The notes beneath the pieces were generated by a model. It did no database searches. It was not told the DNA's origin and was given only the letters and a program-made list of their open reading frames with translations. Shown here piece by piece: positions 9,093 through 17,652 of a stretch of DNA of 64,000 nt. The DNA is from Chelativorans sp. AA-79 (GTDB taxonomy: Bacteria > Pseudomonadota > Alphaproteobacteria > Rhizobiales > Rhizobiaceae), in NCBI RefSeq assembly GCF_029457495.1, contig NZ_CP120361.1, positions 3,054,001-3,118,000 on the forward strand, in the 5' to 3' direction. Within the stretch, counting starts at the first letter, position 1. Each line of letters starts with the position of its first letter. The position numbers and the translations under genes are program-made.

Positions 9093-9641
9093 TCAATTCA
9101 GCGGGATCGCCGCGGCGCGTTCCTGCAAGGCCAGCACCGTCCGCCAGTTTCGGGCGGTCATCGCCACCTGCAGCGTCGGCTCGATCTTCGGCGCGAAGAG
9201 CGAGCGTCCCATGCCGTCAGGCGCGTGCAGATAAAGCGAGCGACCCTTCACGACGAAACGTTCGGTCCCCACGGCCTTGGCTTGCAGGGCATGCACGGCA
9301 TCCGGTTCGGGTGCGCGCTCCAGGGCGAAGGCGTGAAGCTTGGTCGGCACGCCGACCACCTCCGGATAGGGATTGCCCGCAATCAATTCCTCCCACTCGG
9401 CAAGGCTCCGCACAAGCACGCTCTTCTGGAAGGCCATTCCCTCGCGGACCGCGGCAGCGACCTTGCGGGCGACCTCCTCTGCGCCGAGCGGAGAAGAAAG
9501 CAGGGCGTTGCCGCTGTTGATATAGGTGGAGACGTTGGCGAAGCCCGCTCCGTTCAAAACAGCGCGCAGGCGCTCCACGGGAAGCTGCGTTGCCCCGCCC
9601 ACCCCGCGGAAGAGCACGATATAGACCGTTTCCCTCCTCAT
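9093..9641 (-). CDS. DUF1697 family protein
   Basis: A 182-residue protein recognised by its N-terminus (TVYIVLFRGVGGATQLP), the TYINSGNALL block near residue 38, and the C-terminal MTARNWRTVLAL, all hallmarks of DUF1697. No biochemical role is established. Its ATG overlaps the TGA of ilvA as ATGA (9638-9641), so it is translated from the same message. The start is fixed by this overlap and by the family N-terminus. Confidence 0.88.
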   Translation of the reverse strand: MRRETVYIVLFRGVGGATQLPVERLRAVLNGAGFANVSTYINSGNALLSSPLGAEEVARKVAAAVREGMAFQKSVLVRSLAEWEELIAGNPYPEVVGVPTKLHAFALERAPEPDAVHALQAKAVGTERFVVKGRSLYLHAPDGMGRSLFAPKIEPTLQVAMTARNWRTVLALQERAAAIPLN

Positions 9642-10894
9642 ATCAGAAGGCTCGCAATCGTGTCGTTGTCGGTGATGTCCTGATAGGCCCAGCCGGACTC
9701 CTGGAAGCGCCGCCTGAGTACGGCGAAATTGCGCGGGTCCTTGGTTTCGACCCCGATCAGGACCGAGCCGAAATTGCGGGCGGATTTCTTGAGATATTCG
9801 AATCGGGTGATGTCGTCGTCCGGCCCAAGAAGCTCGAGGAAGTCCCGCAATGCGCCCGGCCGCTGCGGAAAACGGAAGATGAAGTACTTCTTCAGCCCCT
9901 CGAAGCGCAATGCCCGCTCCTTCACGTCCGGCAGCCGCTCGAAATCGAAATTGCCGCCCGAAACCACGGCGACGACCGTGCGTCCCCTGATCTCCTTGCG
10001 CGGGAGATCCTTGAGGGAATCGATTGCGAGCGCTCCCGCCGGCTCCAGAACCACACCTTCGATATTCAGCATCTCGATCATGGTGGCACAAAGGCGGTTT
10101 TCAGGAACAAGATTAATATCTTGCGGTGAAAAGCTCTTGAGTTTCCTGAACGGCTCGCGCCCGATTTCCGCCACGGCTGCGCCGTCCACGAAATTATCCA
10201 CCTGCGGCAGCTTCACCCTCTTTCCGGCCGAAAGGCTCCTTTCCAGGCTCGGCGCGCCGGCAGGCTCGGCGAAGGCGAAGTGGGCGCCAATGCCGCTCTC
10301 CTGCAGGAACGCGGTGACGCCGGCAGCAAGTCCGCCTCCGCCCACCGGCAGGAGCACCAATGCGTCGCTGAGTTGGCCATCAAGCTGCTCGGCCAATTCA
10401 TGCGCCACGGTCGCCTGTCCCTCGATGATATCGCCATGGTCGAAAGGCGGGACCATGAGCGCGCCGCTCTCGCCCGCGAAGCTCTTCGCCGCGTGGTTGC
10501 ACTCGTCGAAGAAGTCGCCGATCAACCGCACCTCGATCCATTCGCCACCGAAAAGCTTGGTCTTGTCGATCTTCTGCTGCGGCGTGGTGACCGGCATATA
10601 GACCACGCCCCTGCGGGAGAAATGACGGCAGGCAAAGGCAAAACCCTGCGCGTGGTTGCCGGCGGACGCGCAGACGAAACCCTCCTCGCCCGCACCGGCG
10701 GCGATCGCCTTGCGCATGAAGTTGAACGCACCGCGCAGCTTGTAGGAGCGGACAGGCGTCAGGTCCTCACGTTTGAGGAAGATGCGCGCACCTGTCTTCC
10801 TGGAAAGATAATCGTTCTGCTGCAGCGGCGTTTCGGGAAACAGTGCGCGCAGAGACTGCGCCGCCCGCCCGACGCGCTCGACAAACGCGCTCAT
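9638..10894 (-). CDS. ilvA: Threonine ammonia-lyase (threonine deaminase)
   Basis: A 418-residue PLP enzyme that turns threonine into 2-oxobutanoate, the first step of isoleucine synthesis. The PLP lysine is in VRSYKLRGAFN near residue 53, SAGNHAQG binds the substrate, and LPVGGGGL binds the PLP phosphate. The C-terminal 90 residues (YFIFRFPQRPGALRDFLELL) form a single ACT-like regulatory domain, so it is the short biosynthetic form and may be sensitive to isoleucine. AAGGAG six bases before the ATG at 10894 supports this start over one 15 bases upstream. It is coupled to the DUF1697 gene. Confidence 0.92.
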   Translation of the reverse strand: MSAFVERVGRAAQSLRALFPETPLQQNDYLSRKTGARIFLKREDLTPVRSYKLRGAFNFMRKAIAAGAGEEGFVCASAGNHAQGFAFACRHFSRRGVVYMPVTTPQQKIDKTKLFGGEWIEVRLIGDFFDECNHAAKSFAGESGALMVPPFDHGDIIEGQATVAHELAEQLDGQLSDALVLLPVGGGGLAAGVTAFLQESGIGAHFAFAEPAGAPSLERSLSAGKRVKLPQVDNFVDGAAVAEIGREPFRKLKSFSPQDINLVPENRLCATMIEMLNIEGVVLEPAGALAIDSLKDLPRKEIRGRTVVAVVSGGNFDFERLPDVKERALRFEGLKKYFIFRFPQRPGALRDFLELLGPDDDITRFEYLKKSARNFGSVLIGVETKDPRNFAVLRRRFQESGWAYQDITDNDTIASLLI

Positions 10895-11019
10895 ACCGGT
10901 CTCCTTCAAGCGGCCGGAGGGTTCGACGGAAAGAAGACGCCTCCGGTCTGGCTGCTATTGCATATCGTCACCGACGAAGCCACTCTCCGCCATCATGCAA
11001 TTGCCCTGAAAGGGAGCCG

Positions 11020-11847
11020 ATGGGGGAAGGACCGGAGACATTCGATCTCGACGCATATTTTCGGCGCATCGGCTATGATGGACCGCGCGCGCCGACGCTC
11101 GAAACGCTTTCCGCCCTCCATCTCCTCCACCCGCTCGCCATCCCCTTCGAGAATCTGGATCCGCTGATGCACCGCCCTGTCAGGCTTGACCTTGCCGGGC
11201 TGCAGGAGAAGCTCGTTCGCTCCCGCCGGGGCGGTTACTGCTTCGAGCACAACAGGGTTTTCATGGCTGCGCTGGACGCGCTCGGTTTTAGTGTTTCGGG
11301 GCTCGGCGCGCGTGTGCTCTGGGGCCGAGCCGACGATGCGATCACGCCCCGGAGCCATATGCTGCTACGGGTCGAGATGCCGGAAGGCACATATCTCGCC
11401 GATGTCGGCTTCGGCGGTCTGACGCTCACCGCGCCGCTTCGTCTGGAAGCCGGCTGCGAGCAGCGGACGCCACACGAAACCTTCCGTCTCGAACACGAGG
11501 GAGGAATGTGGCGGTTGCGGGCGAAAGTCGGTGAGGAATGGCGCTCGCTCTTCCGCTTCGGGCTGGAGGAACAGCTGGATGTGGATTACGAGGTGACCAG
11601 CTATTTCACCTCGACCAATCCCGGTTCACCGTTTCGGCGGACGCTGGCGGTCGCCCGCCCGGCCCGTGAGGGCCGTCGGACACTCCAGAACAGGCGTTTC
11701 AGATTCCGCCGGTCCGACGGCTCTGAGGATGTGCGCGAACTGACGTCTGCTGCGGATATCGAGACCGTGTTGCGGGAGGCTTTCGGCATCGACGTACCGG
11801 ACAGCGCTGCGTTTGCCGCCGCACTCCGACGCGAAGCGATCATCTGA
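11020..11847 (+). CDS. nat: Arylamine N-acetyltransferase
   Basis: A 275-residue enzyme transferring acetyl from acetyl-CoA to aryl amines or hydrazines. The Cys-His-Asp triad is visible: Cys in RRGGYCFEHN near residue 72, His in SHMLLRV near 112, and Asp in ADVGFGG near 127. Length is normal for the family. The ATG at 11020 follows GGGAG closely and gives the usual N-terminus (FDLDAYFRRIGYDG). It is divergent from ilvA across about 125 bases. The physiological substrate is unknown. Confidence 0.92.
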   Translation: MGEGPETFDLDAYFRRIGYDGPRAPTLETLSALHLLHPLAIPFENLDPLMHRPVRLDLAGLQEKLVRSRRGGYCFEHNRVFMAALDALGFSVSGLGARVLWGRADDAITPRSHMLLRVEMPEGTYLADVGFGGLTLTAPLRLEAGCEQRTPHETFRLEHEGGMWRLRAKVGEEWRSLFRFGLEEQLDVDYEVTSYFTSTNPGSPFRRTLAVARPAREGRRTLQNRRFRFRRSDGSEDVRELTSAADIETVLREAFGIDVPDSAAFAAALRREAII

Positions 11848-11892
11848 TCGTCCCGCAGCCAGCCCCTATATCGTCTGTCCCGGTGCCGCAGC

Positions 11893-12105
11893 CTACCTCA
11901 ATGCAGAAGGCCGGTACGGCCATCTCTTCGGGTCGGCATCCTCGACCAACCGGAGACGACAGGTCGGGCATAGTTCGTAGTCCCCCGCAAGCAGATCCGA
12001 GCCTCGGTGGGATGTTATCCTGATCGTCACCCACCTCCACTCGTCGATCTTGCGATAATCGTTCACCACACCACAACCATCGCAGCGCCAGACATTGCTG
12101 CCCAC
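11893..12105 (-). CDS. Small zinc-ribbon-like protein
   Basis: A 70-residue protein with two CxxC pairs, WRCDGCG near the N-terminus and LCPTCR some 40 residues later, a spacing that fits a four-cysteine zinc ribbon. I prefer the GTG at 12105 because GGAGG lies exactly five bases upstream; a longer frame with ATGs at 12141, 12150 and 12186 has no comparable ribosome site. I do not recognise the family. Possible roles include nucleic-acid or protein binding, but this is inference from the cysteine pattern only. It converges on nat. Confidence 0.6.
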   Translation of the reverse strand: MGSNVWRCDGCGVVNDYRKIDEWRWVTIRITSHRGSDLLAGDYELCPTCRLRLVEDADPKRWPYRPSALR

Positions 12106-12230
12106 GATCGCCTCCAATCCTTTGCAACTAATCTCTAGCATAACGTGCATTGCATTGAAAGGCTTGCAACCGAATCCTCTTCTCACCTTTGGTACACACG
12201 CAGGAGAATCGGACAGTGGCGAAAAGAAAA

Positions 12231-12250
12231 GGCCGGGATGTCCCGGCCTT
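12231..12250 (-). terminator. Bidirectional rho-independent terminator, probably for dksA
   Basis: A 9-bp arm AGGCCGGGA pairs with TCCCGGCCT. On the minus strand it is followed by TTTTCTTTTC; on the plus strand by TTTTTC. It lies 26 bases past the dksA stop. Confidence 0.85.
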
Positions 12251-12276
12251 TTTCTTCCTGTTGAGGTCGAAGCGCC

Positions 12277-12693
12277 TCAATCGTCGCGATAAACCTTCTC
12301 GCGCCGCTCGTGGCGCTCCTGCGCCTCGATGGAAAGCGTCGCAATCGGACGGGCATCGAGACGCTTCAGCGAAATCGGCTCACCGGTTTCCTCGCAATAG
12401 CCATAGGTGCCGTCGTCGAGACGCTGGAGCGCCGCATCGATCTTGGCGATGAGCTTGCGCTGGCGGTCTCGCGCGCGCAACTCGATGGCCCGATCGGTCT
12501 CGGATGAGGCCCGGTCGGCAAGGTCAGGATGGTTTGCATTCTCCTCTTGCAGCGCCTCCAGCGTTTCGCGGGCTTCCTTCAGGATCTCGTGTTTCCACTT
12601 GATCAGCTTGCTGCGGAAATACGCCCGCTGGCGCTCGTTCATGAAGGGTTCGTCCTCAGAGGGTACATATTCGGCATCGACGAGATCGGACAT
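12277..12693 (-). CDS. dksA: RNA polymerase-binding transcription factor DksA, lacking the C4 zinc site
   Basis: A 138-residue DksA homologue: it enters the RNA polymerase secondary channel and works with ppGpp in the stringent response. The coiled-coil region (about residues 30-95) with the DxxDxA-like tip and the C-terminal RLDARPIATL block are present. The zinc-finger cysteines are mostly gone: the usual CxxC...CxxC reads CEET and SIEA, leaving one cysteine (residue about 103). A zinc-independent DksA is known from Pseudomonas DksA2 and from some alphaproteobacteria. The gene is monocistronic with its own terminator. Confidence 0.92.
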   Translation of the reverse strand: MSDLVDAEYVPSEDEPFMNERQRAYFRSKLIKWKHEILKEARETLEALQEENANHPDLADRASSETDRAIELRARDRQRKLIAKIDAALQRLDDGTYGYCEETGEPISLKRLDARPIATLSIEAQERHERREKVYRDD

Positions 12694-12932
12694 GGATTTA
12701 ACCCCACAGCTTGCCAGCGGCGCCTATATATTCGGGTGTGAAGGCTGGGACAAGCACTAACGGTAGCGGAATAACGCAATTGTCATCCTTAGGTGGAAAT
12801 CGCCAGGCATCCGCAGCGCCGTGCTTCTTCAAACGGTTCAATTCCCTTCCTGAACGCCGAATCGGTTTTGCGCGCAGGCATGCGAACCCGTAAGATCGGC
12901 CTCAGCAGGAAGAGCGGGAACGCCGCCGGGAG

Positions 12933-13457
12933 ATGGAGGGGCGCTTGCATCGGCTTTATCTGGTCAGGCATGCGGAAGCCTCGCATCCGAAGGCGGGCGG
13001 GGCCGATTTCGACCGGCCGCTGTCGGAACGCGGAAAGCGGGATGCGGCAATGCTCGGCATCACGATGCGAACCGAGGGGTTCCGTCCGGCCTTCGTTCTC
13101 TGCTCCAGCGCCTTGCGCGCAAGACAAACCTGGGAGGGCGTCGCGAGGGGCTTTGCAGCCCCTTTCCCCGAGACCACCTATTTATCCGAACTCTATCGGG
13201 GCGACGCGGCGGATTATCAGATCCTGATCGCCACGGCTCCGGTGGCGGATTCGCTGCTCGTGGTCGGCCACAATCCGATGGTTCAGGAACTGGCGTTTTC
13301 GCTCCCGCGCAGCGGTGAAGCGCAGGCGAGAACGGCCGTCGGCAGGGGATTTCCGGCTGGAGCGCTCGCCGTGATCGATTTCGCGGAGCCGCTGTGGCGC
13401 ATCGCTTCGGGAAAGGGAATTCTCGCAACCTTCCTTTCACCGTCTGACATGCTTTAA
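12933..13457 (+). CDS. SixA-type histidine phosphatase
   Basis: A 174-residue member of the histidine phosphatase superfamily. The catalytic RHA motif lies in LYLVRHAEAS near residue 12, the second arginine in SSALRARQTW, and the second catalytic histidine in VVGHNPM near residue 112. SixA enzymes dephosphorylate phosphohistidine on signalling or phosphotransfer proteins. The ATG at 12933 has a poor ribosome site; a TTG at 12945, preceded by GGAGGGG, is an equally good or better start and would remove four residues. It lies just upstream of ycjX-ycjF on the same strand. Confidence 0.85.
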   Translation: MEGRLHRLYLVRHAEASHPKAGGADFDRPLSERGKRDAAMLGITMRTEGFRPAFVLCSSALRARQTWEGVARGFAAPFPETTYLSELYRGDAADYQILIATAPVADSLLVVGHNPMVQELAFSLPRSGEAQARTAVGRGFPAGALAVIDFAEPLWRIASGKGILATFLSPSDML

Positions 13458-13511
13458 TCCCGTCCACCGCCCGTACCCTTTTCATTCTCCCGTCCGATCG
13501 CCTATATCCGG

Positions 13512-15008
13512 TTGCCGCTGAGAGCATACGAGGACCGGCCTTTGCCATCGCTGACAACGCTCGCCGACGAAGCCCGAATCGCTCTCGACACGGTGGCCGA
13601 CCGGACCACCGGCCTCTGGTCGCCCTCGGTGCGGCTCGGCGTCACTGGCCTTTCGCGGGCCGGCAAGACGGTCTTCATCTCCGCGCTCGTCCACAACCTC
13701 GTCCATGGCGGGCGGTTGCCGCTGTTCGAGTCGCAGTCCTCCGGCCGCATCGCGAAAGCCTATCTGGAACACCAGCCGGACGACGCGGTGCCACGCTTCC
13801 AGTACGAGGACCACATCGCCGATCTCGTGGACCGGCGCATCTGGCCCTCCTCGACCCGCGCCATTTCGGAACTGAGGCTCACGATAGAATACGAATCAGC
13901 CTCGGCCTGGGGCCGGATGTTTTCGCGCGGGAAGATCTCGCTCGATATCGTCGACTATCCTGGGGAATGGCTGCTCGATCTGCCGCTTCTTGGCAAGGAT
14001 TTCGGCGCCTTCAGCCGGGAGGCAGTCGAACTCTCCGAACTGCCGGGCCGCGAGGACATCGCCCGCCCCTGGCGCGATCTCGCCGCCGGCGTCGATCCGG
14101 ACGCGGATGCCGACGAAATGCTGGCGCGCAAGTTGTTCGAGAGTTTCGCGGGCTATCTGCAGGCCTGCAAGGGGGAGAATCGTGCCCTTTCGACCCTGCC
14201 ACCCGGCCGTTTCCTGATGCCAGGCGACCTCGAAGGCTCACCCGCCCTCACCTTTGCTCCCCTCGCGAAGCTGAGCGACCGCCGGTCGCGACCCGGCTCC
14301 ATGCAGGCCATGATGGAGCGGCGATACGAGGCCTACAAGACGCATGTGGTGAAACCCTTCTTCCGCGAGCATATCGCCCGTCTCGACCGGCAGATCGTGC
14401 TGGTGGATGCGATGCAGGCGATCAATGCCGGCGAACCGGCGGTCAAGGATCTGGAGCGGGCATTGACGGAGATTCTCGCCTGCTTCCGTCCAGGCCGCGG
14501 AAGCCTGCTCACAGGCCTGGTGTCACGGCGGATCGACCGCATCCTGATCGCCGCTACCAAGGCCGACCACATTCACCACGAAAGCCATGACCGCCTGCAG
14601 GCGATCGTCAGACGGCTGGCCGAACGGGCGATCGCCCGGGCTGACTTCTCCGGCGCCGCAGTGGATGTGGTCGCCATGGCCGCCGTGCGTGCCACCCGTG
14701 AGGGCAAGGTCACGCGCGGCCGCCAGGCGCTTCCGGTCATCATCGGCACGCCGCTTGCCGGTGAGAGCATTGGTGACGAGGTCTTCGACGGCGAAACCGA
14801 GACGGCGGTCTTCCCGGGCGACCTGCCGGAAAGCCCGGCAGCGCTTTTCCGCAAGGACGCGCCCTCGCCTTCCGGTGATCCGACGATCCGCTTCGTGCGC
14901 TTCCGCCCGCCCAGGCTCGAACGCACGGCGGAAGGCGTCACCCTTTCGCTGCCGCACATTCGGCTTGACCGCGCCCTGCAATTCCTTCTCGGAGACAAGC
15001 TGGCATGA
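13512..15008 (+). CDS. ycjX: YcjX-family predicted GTPase/ATPase (DUF463)
   Basis: A 498-residue P-loop protein of the YcjX family. The nucleotide-binding loop is GLSRAGKTVF near residue 47, followed by the family blocks ALVHNLVHGG, DIVDYPGEWLLDLPLL and ATKADHIHHESHDRL; the last includes the TKAD guanine-specificity motif. E. coli YcjX is induced by heat shock and envelope stress; its biochemical role is not settled. No ATG fits the N-terminus: the frame opens with TTG at 13512, and a second TTG at 13542 (reading PSLTTLADEA) is an alternative. Its TGA overlaps the ATG of ycjF. Confidence 0.88.
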   Translation: MPLRAYEDRPLPSLTTLADEARIALDTVADRTTGLWSPSVRLGVTGLSRAGKTVFISALVHNLVHGGRLPLFESQSSGRIAKAYLEHQPDDAVPRFQYEDHIADLVDRRIWPSSTRAISELRLTIEYESASAWGRMFSRGKISLDIVDYPGEWLLDLPLLGKDFGAFSREAVELSELPGREDIARPWRDLAAGVDPDADADEMLARKLFESFAGYLQACKGENRALSTLPPGRFLMPGDLEGSPALTFAPLAKLSDRRSRPGSMQAMMERRYEAYKTHVVKPFFREHIARLDRQIVLVDAMQAINAGEPAVKDLERALTEILACFRPGRGSLLTGLVSRRIDRILIAATKADHIHHESHDRLQAIVRRLAERAIARADFSGAAVDVVAMAAVRATREGKVTRGRQALPVIIGTPLAGESIGDEVFDGETETAVFPGDLPESPAALFRKDAPSPSGDPTIRFVRFRPPRLERTAEGVTLSLPHIRLDRALQFLLGDKLA

Positions 15009-16069
15009 GCGAACCGCGCCGCCCCGCCGCATTCCGGATCGAGCCCGCGCCGGAAGCCAAAGCCGGCAAGGAGGCGGGAGAAGACACGCGCCGGCCGCAG
15101 GCCGTCAGACTCGACGAGACGGTTACCGTCACGCCGGCCGAAATCGACGTCTTCGATTCACTCGAACCGGCGGCGGCCCCGCCCCCGCCAGCCGCCCCGG
15201 CACGGCGCTCACGGCTGGGCACCATCTTCTTCGCAGCCCTGGGCATGCTCGTCTCGCTCGCCGCCGGATTGTGGGCGGATCGCCTCATTCGCGATCTCTT
15301 CTCGCGCGCGGATTGGCTCGGATGGCTGGGCGCGGCCCTCACGGCGGTGGTCGCCCTCGCTCTTTTGGCCATCCTGGCCCGCGAAATCCTCGCGCTTTCC
15401 CGCCTGGCCTCGGTGGAGAAGATGCGCCAGCGCGCCGACGACGCCTATGAGCGCGACGATGCAAAGGATGCACGGGCCGTCATCGACCAGCTCTCGGCGC
15501 TCTTTCACAGCCACCCGGACACGGCTGTTGGACGGCAGAAGATCAAGGAAATGGAAGACGACGTCATCGACGGCCGCGATCTCCTGGGGATCGCCGAAAG
15601 GGAGCTGCTGGCGCCGCTCGATCGGCGCGCGCAAAAGCTCGTGCTGGATGCAGCCAAGCGCGTTTCGTTGGTAACGGCGGTCAGTCCCCGCGCAATGATG
15701 GATGTGGGCTATGTGATCTTCGAGGCGGCGCGGCTCCTGCGCCGTCTTTCCGAGTTGTATTGCGGCCGGCCCGGCTTCCTCGGCTTCCTGCGCCTGTCGC
15801 GCAATGTACTCGCCCACCTCGCGGTGACCGGCTCGATGGCCATGGGCGACAACATCGTGCAGCAGATCGTCGGCCACGGAATCGCCGCCCGGCTTTCGGC
15901 CCGCCTTGGCGAAGGCGTGGTCAACGGCATGATGACGGCCCGCATCGGCATCGCCGCCATCTCCGCCATACGCCCCCTCCCGTTTCGTGCGGTCGAGCGC
16001 CCCGGCATGGGCGATTTCCTGAAGGCGCTGACGCAATTCGCTGCCAAAACCGACGGGAACCGGAGCTAG
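15005..16069 (+). CDS. ycjF: YcjF-family membrane protein (UPF0283)
   Basis: A 354-residue membrane protein paired with YcjX. An acidic, proline-rich N-terminal region (residues 1-70) precedes two membrane segments (about 76-98 and 104-126), then a cytoplasmic helical domain with the conserved runs YERDDAKDARAVIDQL and SLVTAVSPRAMMDVGYV. The last part, GDNIVQQIVGHGIAARLSARLGEG, resembles a membrane-associated glycine-rich helix. ATGA overlap with ycjX shows coupling and suggests a YcjX-YcjF complex, as inferred for other proteobacteria. Confidence 0.87.
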   Translation: MSEPRRPAAFRIEPAPEAKAGKEAGEDTRRPQAVRLDETVTVTPAEIDVFDSLEPAAAPPPPAAPARRSRLGTIFFAALGMLVSLAAGLWADRLIRDLFSRADWLGWLGAALTAVVALALLAILAREILALSRLASVEKMRQRADDAYERDDAKDARAVIDQLSALFHSHPDTAVGRQKIKEMEDDVIDGRDLLGIAERELLAPLDRRAQKLVLDAAKRVSLVTAVSPRAMMDVGYVIFEAARLLRRLSELYCGRPGFLGFLRLSRNVLAHLAVTGSMAMGDNIVQQIVGHGIAARLSARLGEGVVNGMMTARIGIAAISAIRPLPFRAVERPGMGDFLKALTQFAAKTDGNRS

Positions 16070-16245
16070 AGGCCGTTGGATTTACGCTGCGGCGGCCCCG
16101 CCTCCAGTCCCCGACAGTCCTCCGGAACAATCCACGACCGCAAAATAAGCTCGGATCCGGTCGCCTCGTCGGCCGGACAGTGATAAAGCTTTAACCAAAC
16201 TTCTTCATGCTTCCGAAATTGTCGTCGCCAGTGGATCGCCGTCCC

Positions 16246-16782
16246 ATGTTCCTGCGCATTGTCGCCCTTCTTTCCACAGCCGCCCTTGTTGCCGGCGCTA
16301 CAGCCCCTGCTGCCGCTTCCGATCGTGAGCGGGCGTTCTTCGAGAGGATCGAGGGAGCCTGGACCGGGCCCGGCGAGATCGTCGCGGGGAAATACAAGGG
16401 GACGAAATTCGTCTGCAATTTTGCCGGCTCGACGCCGGAGGACAAGGTCGGCATGTCGCTCGATGGCGGCTGCCGCGTCGGCGTCTTCAATCAGGCGATG
16501 TCGGCCAAGGTCGAGCGCAGCCGGTCGGGTTTCAGCGGCACGTTCCTCGATGGCGCGGCCGGCAAGGGCCTGGATGTGATCGGCGGCTCGGTCAAGGGCG
16601 AGTATGCGGTCTTCGCCATCCACCGCAACGCGCTGACGGGAGCCATGCGCGCCCAGCTTTCCGGCAAGGATATGATGAACGTCACGATCTCCGTTCATGT
16701 GGAAGAAGAGCTGGTGCCGGTGATCGGGATCACCCTGAAGCGCGTCGACCCGAAAGCCGTCAGCGCGCTGACGCAAAACTAG
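16246..16782 (+). CDS. Conserved secreted protein of unknown function
   Basis: A 178-residue protein with a clear signal peptide (residues 1-26, LLSTAALVAGATAPAAA before the cleavage site). The mature part has two cysteines (FVCNFAG and GGCRVG) that could form a disulfide, and a beta-rich pattern of alternating residues. I do not recognise a named family, but the compact, lipocalin-like layout (GAWTGPGEIVAGKYKG at the start) suggests a small beta-barrel; this is inference. The ATG at 16246 is chosen because it starts directly at the signal peptide. It ends at a CTAG whose two overlapping TAG stops serve this gene and the convergent folK. Confidence 0.65.
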   Translation: MFLRIVALLSTAALVAGATAPAAASDRERAFFERIEGAWTGPGEIVAGKYKGTKFVCNFAGSTPEDKVGMSLDGGCRVGVFNQAMSAKVERSRSGFSGTFLDGAAGKGLDVIGGSVKGEYAVFAIHRNALTGAMRAQLSGKDMMNVTISVHVEEELVPVIGITLKRVDPKAVSALTQN

Positions 16783-17300
16783 ACCGGTTCCATCCACCAG
16801 GACCTGTCGTCGCTGATCCGCTCGATCCCGGCGGCATCGAGCGTTTCCAGATGGTCGCCTATCGATCTGCCTTCGAGCATCAGCCCCGGCGCGATTTCGG
16901 CCAGCGGCACCAGCACGAAAGCACGTTGAAGCATTCGCGGATGCGGGATTTCCAGTGCGTCCTGCGAAATCCTCCGATCGCCGAACATCAGGACGTCGAT
17001 GTCGATGAGGCGGGGGCCCCAACGCTCATATCTCTCCCGTTTCAGAGCACGCTCGGTGTCGAGACAAAGATCAAGCAGCTCGCGCGGCTGCAGACGGGTT
17101 TCGATTTCGGCGACCGCGTTGAGGAAGTCCGGCTGGTCGGTCTTGCCCCATGGCGGCGCCCGGTAGAGCGATGAAACACGGGCGACGTCGAGATCCGCAT
17201 GCCTGTCCAGCGTCTGGAGCGCGATGGCCATGCTGCGTGCCGGATCGCCGAGATTCCCGCCGAGCCCCAGGAAGGCCCGGGTCCTATTGGGGCCAGTCAA
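16779..17300 (-). CDS. folK: 2-amino-4-hydroxy-6-hydroxymethyldihydropteridine pyrophosphokinase
   Basis: A 173-residue HPPK that passes pyrophosphate from ATP to hydroxymethyldihydropterin in folate synthesis. Diagnostic blocks are LGLGGNLGDP near residue 10, PPWGKTDQPDFLNAVAEI near 50, and RWGPRLIDIDVLMFG near 92, which carries the two catalytic aspartates, followed by HPRMLQRAFVLVPL. It is the last gene of folP-folB-folK; its start lies 17 bases inside folB. Confidence 0.95.
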   Translation of the reverse strand: MTGPNRTRAFLGLGGNLGDPARSMAIALQTLDRHADLDVARVSSLYRAPPWGKTDQPDFLNAVAEIETRLQPRELLDLCLDTERALKRERYERWGPRLIDIDVLMFGDRRISQDALEIPHPRMLQRAFVLVPLAEIAPGLMLEGRSIGDHLETLDAAGIERISDDRSWWMEPV

Positions 17301-17643
17301 CCGTCACCTCGACGTGATCCAGTACTCCGGCGACGGGCGCGTTGGGCTTTCGCACCGTGATCGAAGCACGGCTGATCTGCGGAAAGCGCCCGCACAGCGC
17401 CTGCGCGATCTTCAATGCCAGCGTCTCGATGAGATATCGTCGCCCGCCGGTGACGATCTCCTCGATCAAGGTGAAGGCGACGCCGTAATCGACTGTGCTC
17501 TCAATGGAATCTTCTTCGAGGGCCGTCCCCGGCTCGATGAATAGCTCCGCATCGACATAGAAACGTTGCCCTAGCGTCTCCTCCTCGTCCAGCACACCGT
17601 GCCGGGCAAAGAAAGCGCAGTTCTTGAGCCGGATGACATACAT
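17284..17643 (-). CDS. folB: Dihydroneopterin aldolase
   Basis: A 119-residue aldolase that cleaves dihydroneopterin to hydroxymethyldihydropterin and glycolaldehyde. The N-terminal IRLKNCAFFARHGVLDEEETLGQRF and the YLIETLALKIAQAL helix are characteristic, including the conserved glutamate after HGV. It lies between folP (10 bases upstream) and folK (17-base overlap), so the three enzymes are made from one message. Confidence 0.94.
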   Translation of the reverse strand: MYVIRLKNCAFFARHGVLDEEETLGQRFYVDAELFIEPGTALEEDSIESTVDYGVAFTLIEEIVTGGRRYLIETLALKIAQALCGRFPQISRASITVRKPNAPVAGVLDHVEVTVDWPQ

Positions 17644-17652
17644 GGCGTTGCC

